Part shown: positions 1 through 3,127 of the stretch, piece after piece | Numbering within the stretch: the first letter of the stretch is position 1 | Layout: each line of letters begins with the position of its first letter | From: Clostridiales bacterium | GTDB taxonomy: Bacteria; Bacillota; Clostridia; Oscillospirales; Oscillospiraceae | Reading direction: 5' to 3' | Assembly (NCBI GenBank): GCA_021203685.1 | Contig: JAJQAS010000175.1 | Location: 1-5,333 of the forward strand | Length of the DNA: 5,333 nucleotides | Notes under the pieces: generated by a model | What the model saw: only the letters and a program-made list of their open reading frames with translations | Databases searched by the model: none | Told to the model about the DNA's origin: nothing | Program-made: the position numbers and the translations under genes

Positions 1-52
1 TCGCCTCCCCTGAAAGGGGAGGGGGACCATGCGAAGCATGGTGGAGGGGTTT
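1..52 (-). repeat. Intergenic palindromic repeat, copy A (truncated by the window edge)
   Basis: Read on the minus strand this copy starts AAACCCCTCC (52-43). It then has a perfect 7-bp hairpin, ACCATGC/GCATGGT with loop TTC (42-26), and a second hairpin, CCTCCCC/GGGGAGG with loop TTTCA (22-4). The order matches copies B and D, but the first hairpin has an unrelated sequence. The closing strand of the outer stem (GAGGGGT in copy D) would lie before position 1, so the copy is incomplete here. It lies 66 bases past the NUDIX stop codon, in the sense orientation of that gene. It has no T-tract, so it is not a standard intrinsic terminator. No function is known to me; a role in mRNA 3' end stability or a non-autonomous mobile origin are both possible. 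Confidence 0.85.
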
Positions 53-72
53 CCCCGTCGGATAATAGAACA

Positions 73-95
73 GGCGGATTCAAAGGGATAGTCGG
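73..95 (+). repeat. Left arm of an imperfect 23-bp inverted repeat flanking the NUDIX gene
   Basis: This stretch contains the core CAAAGGGATAGTC (81-93). It matches the reverse complement of 670-692 at 19 of 23 positions. It lies between repeat copy A and the NUDIX stop codon. The rest of 53-118 shows no gene, hairpin or terminator that I can see. Confidence 0.6.
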
Positions 96-118
96 ATTTG
101 CTAATTGCACATTATCAA

Positions 119-586
119 TCACCGCAGCCGCTCCCCGTTCAGCACCGCCGTCACCAGCGTATCCCCCTGATACACCAGCTTCAGGGAGAAAAACGGCCCG
201 CCCTCGTCCAGCAGGCGCAGGAAGATGTGGTCGCCCTCCCACAGGGGCAGCTGACCCACCCGCTCCTTGGGGACCCACTCCAGCGTCCCCTCGTCGCAGT
301 CGGTCAGGGTGCCGGAGAAGTCCCGCGCCACAAAGAGGTGCATGTACTCCGTCTCCCACCGGTCGGAGACGAAGGTCACCAGCCCCCGGTACTCCGGGCG
401 GCGGAGGGTCAGGCCGGTCTCCTCCAGCGTCTCCCGGCAGACACACTCCTCCGGGCTTTCCCCGTCCTCGAACTTGCCGCCCACCCCGATCCACTTGTCG
501 TGGTTCAGGTCGTTTTCCTTTTTGACCCGGTGGAGCATGAGATAGCAGCCGTTTTGTTCAATGTAACAGAGCGTGGTGTTCAGCAT
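119..586 (-). CDS. NUDIX hydrolase, MutT/MTH1-like (probable 8-oxo-dGTP diphosphatase)
   Basis: This is a 155-residue cytoplasmic NUDIX hydrolase. The family cleaves nucleoside diphosphates linked to another group, using Mg2+ or Mn2+. The full NUDIX box is present at residues 37-59: G37, E43, then RETLEETGL at 51-59, with E52, E55 and E56 as expected metal ligands. The lead-in DKWIGVGGKFEDGE and the C-terminal LPLWEGDHIFLRLL / FFSLKLVY pattern resemble proteins usually annotated as 8-oxo-dGTP diphosphatases, which clean the nucleotide pool. Substrate cannot be fixed from sequence. The start at 586 is chosen because GAAAGGA sits 7 bases upstream on the minus strand and the fold begins at MLNTTLCYIE; an in-frame ATG at 694 would add 36 residues encoded partly within repeat sequence. 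It is a single gene, divergent from argF and flanked by inverted repeat copies A and B. Confidence 0.92.
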   Translation of the reverse strand: MLNTTLCYIEQNGCYLMLHRVKKENDLNHDKWIGVGGKFEDGESPEECVCRETLEETGLTLRRPEYRGLVTFVSDRWETEYMHLFVARDFSGTLTDCDEGTLEWVPKERVGQLPLWEGDHIFLRLLDEGGPFFSLKLVYQGDTLVTAVLNGERLR

Positions 587-641
587 AGCAGTTTCCTTTC
601 TGCGGCAGACGACATTCCGTGGTTGCGAAAGCCGCCAAAAT

Positions 642-662
642 GGTATATGATAGGTACATGAT
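642..662 (-). repeat. Short direct repeat in the NUDIX leader
   Basis: On the plus strand GGTATATGAT (642-651) is followed, after one base, by GGTACATGAT (653-662). The two differ at one of ten positions and have an 11-bp period, close to one helical turn. It lies 56-76 bases upstream of the NUDIX start and overlaps the weak promoter candidate for that gene, so a pair of regulator half-sites is possible. It could also be chance. Confidence 0.4.
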
Positions 663-676
663 TTATTTTCTGACGA
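647..676 (-). promoter_or_regulatory. Weak candidate promoter for the NUDIX gene
   Basis: On the minus strand TCGTCA (676-671) is followed after 18 bases by TATCAT (652-647). Each hexamer matches the housekeeping consensus only in part, and the -35 lies in the flanking inverted repeat. TATACC just downstream is an alternative -10 but has no partner. The predicted RNA start would leave a leader of roughly 55 bases. This is the best candidate seen but it is not strong. Confidence 0.25.
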
Positions 677-692
677 TCCCTTTGCATCAGCC
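670..692 (-). repeat. Right arm of the imperfect 23-bp inverted repeat flanking the NUDIX gene
   Basis: Its reverse complement contains CAAAGGGATCGTC and matches 73-95 at 19 of 23 positions. It lies 9 bases inside repeat copy B, as the left arm lies just inside copy A. The two arms are not the same distance from their repeats (20 bases on the left counting from position 53, 9 on the right), so it is probably a separate unit from the repeat. Confidence 0.6.
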
Positions 693-701
693 ATGTGCCA
701 G

Positions 702-766
702 AAACCCCTCCGCCACCGCCTAAAGGCGGCGGCCCTCCTCCCCTTTCAGGGGAGGCAAGGGGGAGA
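702..766 (+). repeat. Intergenic palindromic repeat, copy B
   Basis: Positions 702-759 are identical to 5230-5287 of copy D, base for base over 58 positions. The parts are AAACCCCTCC (702-711); hairpin 1 (712-733), whose arms GCC-A-CCGCC and GGCGG-C-GGC pair around TAAA with one A/C mismatch; and hairpin 2, CCTCCCC/GGGGAGG with loop TTTCA (737-755). The right end has decayed: it reads AAGGGGGAGAG instead of AAGAGGGGTGG, so the outer stem falls to about CCCCT/AGGGG. Unlike the other copies it is not just downstream of a gene in sense orientation. It sits between divergent genes, pointing toward argF. Confidence 0.9.
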
Positions 767-886
767 GTGCTTTTCGATTGGTGTCGGTTTTGTTCGCCAG
801 ATGTAAGATTTTCAGTGAAATCCTGCATTCTAACCACTAGCTATTCAAAAAGCGGTTGTTTCAACGGGATAACCAGTATTCATTTC

Positions 887-904
887 GCGCCTGCCCACAG
901 GCGC
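887..904 (+). promoter_or_regulatory. Hairpin immediately upstream of the argF ribosome binding site
   Basis: GCGCCTG (887-893) and CAGGCGC (898-904) form a perfect 7-bp stem with loop CCCA. It ends 7 bases before the AGGAGG at 912-917. No T-tract follows, so it is not a terminator. In the argF mRNA it could insulate the ribosome binding site or take part in a leader structure. I see no competing antiterminator helix or leader peptide that would make it an attenuator. Confidence 0.5.
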
Positions 905-924
905 AGCACACAGGAGGAACCCCC

Positions 925-1908
925 ATGAACCTGAAAGGCAGAAATTTTTTGAAGCTGTTGGACTTCACCCCGGAGGAAATCCAGTATTTTCTGGATTTGG
1001 CCGCCGACCTGAAAGCCAAGAAGAAGGCGGGCGTCAGCCACGCCACCTGTGCCGGGAAGAACGTGGCCCTGATTTTTGAAAAGACCTCCACCCGGACCCG
1101 CTGCGCCTTTGAGGTGGCGGCCCGGGATCTGGGCGCGGGCGTGACCTATCTGGACCCCTCCGGCTCCCAGATTGGCAAGAAAGAGTCCATCGCGGACACC
1201 GCCCGGGTGCTGGGCCGGATGTTTGACGGCATTGAGTACCGGGGCTACGGACAGGCCATCGTGGAGGAACTGGCGGCTTACGCCGGTGTCCCCGTCTGGA
1301 ACGGCCTGACCAACGAGTTCCACCCCACTCAGATTTTGGCCGACTTCCTGACGGTTCAGGAGCATTTCGGCCGCCTGAAGGGCATTAACCTGGTCTATCT
1401 GGGCGACGCAAGATATAACATGGGCGACTCCCTGATGGTGGGCTGCGCCAAGATGGGGATGCACTTCACCGCCTGCGCCCCCAAAGCCTACTTCCCCGAC
1501 CAGGCCCTCATCGACCAGTGCCAGGCCATCGCCGCAGAGACCGGCGCCACTCTCCGCTTCTGCGAGGACCCCACGGAGGCCACCAGGGGGGCCGACGTGC
1601 TGTACACCGACGTGTGGGTGTCCATGGGCGAGCCGGTGGAGGTCTGGGAGCGGCGCATCAACGACCTGGCCCCCTACCAGGTGAACCAGGCGCTGATGGA
1701 CAACGCCGGGCCCCAGTGCCGGTTTATGCACTGCCTCCCCGCCTTCCACGACCACAAGACCACCATCGGCAGGGAGATGGGCGAGCGCTTTGGCCGGGAC
1801 GCCATGGAGGTCTCCGACGACGTGTTCGAGGGGCCGCAGTCCATCGTCTTTGACGAGGCCGAGAACCGGATGCACACCATCAAGGCGGTCATGGCGGCCA
1901 CGCTGTAA
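925..1908 (+). CDS. argF: Ornithine carbamoyltransferase
   Basis: This enzyme joins carbamoyl phosphate and ornithine to give citrulline and phosphate, the step before argininosuccinate in arginine synthesis; it acts in the cytoplasm, typically as a trimer. The 327 residues match the long (E. coli ArgI/ArcB-like) form. Visible motifs: carbamoyl-phosphate loop STRTR (55-59), R106 in EYRGYGQ, HPTQ (133-136), ornithine contacts N165 in DARYNMGDSL and D229, S233, M234 in DVWVSMGE, and catalytic HCLP (269-272). The start is set by AGGAGG (912-917), 7 bases before the ATG; an in-frame ATG at 856 would add 23 non-family residues. It stands alone, with no argC/J/B/D nearby and no arcA or arcC either, so position does not settle biosynthetic versus catabolic use. 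The name argF follows the usual annotation; arcB is the alternative. Confidence 0.97.
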   Translation: MNLKGRNFLKLLDFTPEEIQYFLDLAADLKAKKKAGVSHATCAGKNVALIFEKTSTRTRCAFEVAARDLGAGVTYLDPSGSQIGKKESIADTARVLGRMFDGIEYRGYGQAIVEELAAYAGVPVWNGLTNEFHPTQILADFLTVQEHFGRLKGINLVYLGDARYNMGDSLMVGCAKMGMHFTACAPKAYFPDQALIDQCQAIAAETGATLRFCEDPTEATRGADVLYTDVWVSMGEPVEVWERRINDLAPYQVNQALMDNAGPQCRFMHCLPAFHDHKTTIGREMGERFGRDAMEVSDDVFEGPQSIVFDEAENRMHTIKAVMAATL

Positions 1909-1920
1909 CAGTTGCGGTAG

Positions 1921-2139
1921 AAACCCCTCCGCCACCGCCCAAGGGCGGCGGCCCTCCTCCCCTTTGCGACTCGCATGGCCTAAAGGCCATAGCTCCGCCG
2001 TCAAGCGGCACTTCCGCTGCGCTCCCTGCCTGCATTTGCGCGAAAGAGGAATTGGCCATTGCCGTCAAGGGCACTTCCGGGGCTGCGCCCCTCCCTGTCG
2101 GCCAGCGCTTCACAGAGGCGGCAAGAGGGGTGGTCAGTT
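1921..2139 (+). repeat. Intergenic palindromic repeat, copy C (expanded composite form)
   Basis: Positions 1921-1965 match copy B at 702-746 except at two sites, 1940 (T to C) and 1943 (A to G). These face each other across hairpin 1 and so stay complementary. After CCTCCCCTTT, where copies A, B and D close hairpin 2, this copy carries about 145 bases of other repeat sequence. It then resumes with GCAAGAGGGGTGGTCAGTT (2121-2139), as in copy D. The outer stem ACCCCTC (1923-1929) with GAGGGGT (2125-2131) stays perfect across the expansion. It starts 12 bases after the argF stop, in sense orientation. CAGTT occurs on both sides (1909-1913, 2135-2139), which might be a target duplication or chance. 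Confidence 0.85.
1963..2103 (+). repeat. Two degenerate tandem modules inside repeat copy C
   Basis: Module 1 (1963-2030) and module 2 (2035-2103) each run TTTGCG ... GGCCAT ... GCCGTCAAG ... GGCACTTCCG ... TGCG ... TCCCTG, with a period of 72 bases. Module 1 has the palindrome ATGGCCTAAAGGCCAT (1975-1990) and a GCGA/TCGC mini-hairpin (1966-1974). Module 2 has GGGGC-TGC-GCCCC (2079-2091), where module 1 keeps only a GC-TGC-GC remnant. TCGCATGG in module 1 (1971-1978) also occurs in hairpin 1 of copy A on its minus strand, which suggests that the repeat modules mix. Confidence 0.7.
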
Positions 2140-2140
2140 A

Positions 2141-2210
2141 AGAAACAAAAGTTCTTCACAGGAAAGTTATACTGTGTTGGGTAAAACTCCCGACTCGGTA
2201 TTCAGTATCT
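2141..2210 (+). other. Small structured segment upstream of the terminator
   Basis: ATACTG (2169-2174) and CAGTAT (2203-2208) form a perfect 6-bp outer stem. Inside it GTTGGG (2176-2181) pairs with CCCGAC (2189-2194), including one G-T pair, around the loop TAAAACT. The terminator follows within a few bases, so the whole would be a compact folded RNA end. The base composition is clearly lower in GC than the repeat next to it. It may be the original argF 3' untranslated region. A small RNA is possible, but I found no promoter for one. Confidence 0.4.
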
Positions 2211-2211
2211 T

Positions 2212-2239
2212 CCCCCGCCTTCGGGCGGGGGTGTTTTTT
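2212..2239 (+). terminator. Intrinsic (rho-independent) terminator
   Basis: CCCCCGCC (2212-2219) and GGCGGGGG (2224-2231) form a perfect 8-bp stem capped by a stable TTCG tetraloop closed by C-G. It is followed by TG and six T residues. It is directional: on the minus strand the hairpin is followed by AAGATACTG, not a T-tract. It should end argF transcription, although it lies about 300 bases past the argF stop. It finishes 2 bases before the end of the convergent thioesterase gene. Confidence 0.93.
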
Positions 2240-2241
2240 CG

Positions 2242-2631
2242 TCACGTCTCTCGGCGGTAAAAATAGGTAAACGTCCCCTCTGCCAGCAGCGTTTCCCCGC
2301 AGCAGACCCTGGCCCGGAGGACGGCGATGCTGCCGCCGGCGCGCACCATCTCCGCCCGGGCGATGAGGGTGCCGGAGGTCACGTTGCGCAGATAGTGCAT
2401 GTTGCTGTCCAGAGTGACAGGGCGCCTGCCATGCTGCCGGGCGGTGGCCCCTGTGACGATGTCCGCCATGGTGTACAGCAGTCCCCCGTGGACAATGCCG
2501 TAGGGGTTGTGGATCTGGGACGTGACCTGGGCCTGGGCGTAACAGCGGCCCTCCGGGTCCTCCAGCACCTGGATGCCGCAGAGCCTCATAAACTGGTTCT
2601 GTTGAATGAGACGGGCTTCTTCCTCTGTCAT
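2242..2631 (-). CDS. PaaI-family hotdog thioesterase
   Basis: This is a 129-residue protein with the single hotdog fold of the PaaI/YbgC-like acyl-CoA thioesterases, which hydrolyse acyl- or aryl-CoA esters to free acid and CoA in the cytoplasm. The signature is NPYGIVHGGLLYTMAD (42-57). It contains the HGG turn at 48-50, before the central helix, and the Asp at 57 in the catalytic position seen in PaaI. TLDSNMHYLRNV (73-84) and the alternating strands to the C-terminus complete the fold. Length is normal for the family. The start at 2631 is chosen because GGAGG (2642-2638) lies 7 bases upstream on the minus strand; an in-frame ATG at 2649 lies upstream of that site. It is transcribed alone, diverging from zapA and converging on argF. 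The substrate cannot be told, since no phenylacetate or acyl-CoA pathway gene is nearby. Confidence 0.93.
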   Translation of the reverse strand: MTEEEARLIQQNQFMRLCGIQVLEDPEGRCYAQAQVTSQIHNPYGIVHGGLLYTMADIVTGATARQHGRRPVTLDSNMHYLRNVTSGTLIARAEMVRAGGSIAVLRARVCCGETLLAEGTFTYFYRRET

Positions 2632-2670
2632 GAGTATCCCTCCGGGCATGTCGTCAGATGATTCCCCAAC

Positions 2671-2699
2671 AGTATACCCGACCCGTCGACGATTTGCAA
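2671..2699 (-). promoter_or_regulatory. Promoter of the thioesterase gene
   Basis: On the minus strand the -35 is TTGCAA (2699-2694) and the -10 is TATACT (2676-2671), with an ideal 17-bp spacer. Transcription should begin near 2664, leaving a leader of about 33 bases with GGAGG at 2642-2638. The -35 is 36 bp from the -35 of the divergent zapA promoter, so a regulator bound between them could affect both; no clear operator is visible. Confidence 0.75.
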
Positions 2700-2735
2700 C
2701 CGGCGAAGTTTTCTGGCCGGGGCAAAAGATTTTCG

Positions 2736-2764
2736 TTCCCAGGGCCGGGAATTTGTGTTATACT
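2736..2764 (+). promoter_or_regulatory. Promoter of the zapA-U32 operon
   Basis: The -10 TATACT (2759-2764) is preceded by TGT (2756-2758), giving an extended -10. A partial -35, TTCCCA (2736-2741), lies at 17-bp spacing. Transcription should begin near 2771, about 38 bases before the zapA ATG. The extended -10 makes up for the poor -35. Confidence 0.65.
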
Positions 2765-2808
2765 TTTGGTATCTATCCTTGTATGGCACTGTGCGGAAGG
2801 GAGCTGCA

Positions 2809-3123
2809 ATGAAAGAGAAAATCAGAGTCACCATCGCCGGGCGGAATTACCTCCTGACCGCCGACGAAAACAATGGGTATATCGAGCAGATCGCGGAGTA
2901 TGTGGGCGGGCAGATCGCTCAGGCGGAGGGGATGGCCCGTTCCTCCGCCGTGGACGCGGCCACCATGGCGGCCATGAACATCGCCGACAACTACTTCCGG
3001 GAGCGGGAGGCCGGGGAGAACCTGCGCCGCCAGCTGAAAGAAGCCCTGGACGAGAGCGGCAACTTGAAGCGGGAGATCTCCGAGCTGAAGCGGGAAAACT
3101 TCCGGCTGAGCCAGGGCAAGTGA
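2809..3123 (+). CDS. zapA: Cell division protein ZapA
   Basis: ZapA binds FtsZ in the cytoplasm and bundles or crosslinks its filaments, helping the Z ring form at midcell. The 104 residues show the family layout. The N-terminal strand-turn-strand domain is KIRVTIAGRNYLLTADENN (4-22), followed by a helix with YIEQIAEYVGGQIAQ (24-38) and a second helix rich in Ala (AATMAAMNIADNYF, 50-63). A charged coiled coil (about 64-101, REREAGENLRRQLKEAL onward) drives dimer and tetramer formation. The start at 2809 has GAAGGGAG 5 bases upstream and gives the family's normal N-terminus; an in-frame ATG at 2755 lies upstream of the -10 itself. It is the first gene of a two-gene unit and ends 4 bases before the U32 gene, a pairing I recall as common in Clostridia. 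The reason for that pairing is not known to me. Confidence 0.93.
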   Translation: MKEKIRVTIAGRNYLLTADENNGYIEQIAEYVGGQIAQAEGMARSSAVDAATMAAMNIADNYFREREAGENLRRQLKEALDESGNLKREISELKRENFRLSQGK

Positions 3124-3127
3124 GCGT

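Larger units (their letters stand above)
587..924. other. Divergent intergenic region between the NUDIX gene and argF
   Basis: These 338 bases carry no convincing gene. From left to right they hold the NUDIX ribosome binding site and leader, a short direct repeat (642-662), the right arm of the flanking inverted repeat (670-692), repeat copy B (702-766), an AT-richer stretch (770-885) that probably contains the argF promoter, and a hairpin before the argF ribosome binding site (887-904). The small open frames here are low-complexity readings of the repeat. I could not choose an argF promoter: several -10-like strings exist, such as TAAGAT, TAACCA and TATTCA, but none has a good -35 at the right distance. 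Confidence 0.7.
1909..2241. other. Convergent intergenic region between argF and the thioesterase gene
   Basis: These 333 bases hold no supported gene. They contain the composite repeat copy C (1921-2139), a small foldable segment (2141-2210) and an intrinsic terminator on the plus strand (2212-2239). The open frames that cross it are GC-rich readings of the repeat with no ribosome binding site and no recognisable protein. Confidence 0.75.

Noticed and set aside
98..661. Plus-strand open frame opposite the NUDIX gene
   Set aside because: The minus strand carries a complete NUDIX box with a good ribosome binding site; the plus frame has no motif.
702..766. Repeat copies as a CRISPR array
   Set aside because: The four copies are far apart, in both orientations, and lack regular spacers or cas genes.
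815..835. Possible ARG box around TGAAATCCTGCATTC
   Set aside because: The two halves do not form a good palindrome when compared with the TGAAT-N4-ATTCA pattern.
880..2004. Long minus-strand open frame (374 codons) opposite argF
   Set aside because: It is antisense to a clear ornithine carbamoyltransferase, is rich in Gly, His, Val and Leu as expected of a GC-rich shadow, and shows no family motif.
2168..2173. TATACT at 2168-2173 as the -10 of a small RNA promoter
   Set aside because: No -35-like hexamer lies 16-18 bases upstream and there is no TGn extension; the string is also part of a stem with 2203-2208.
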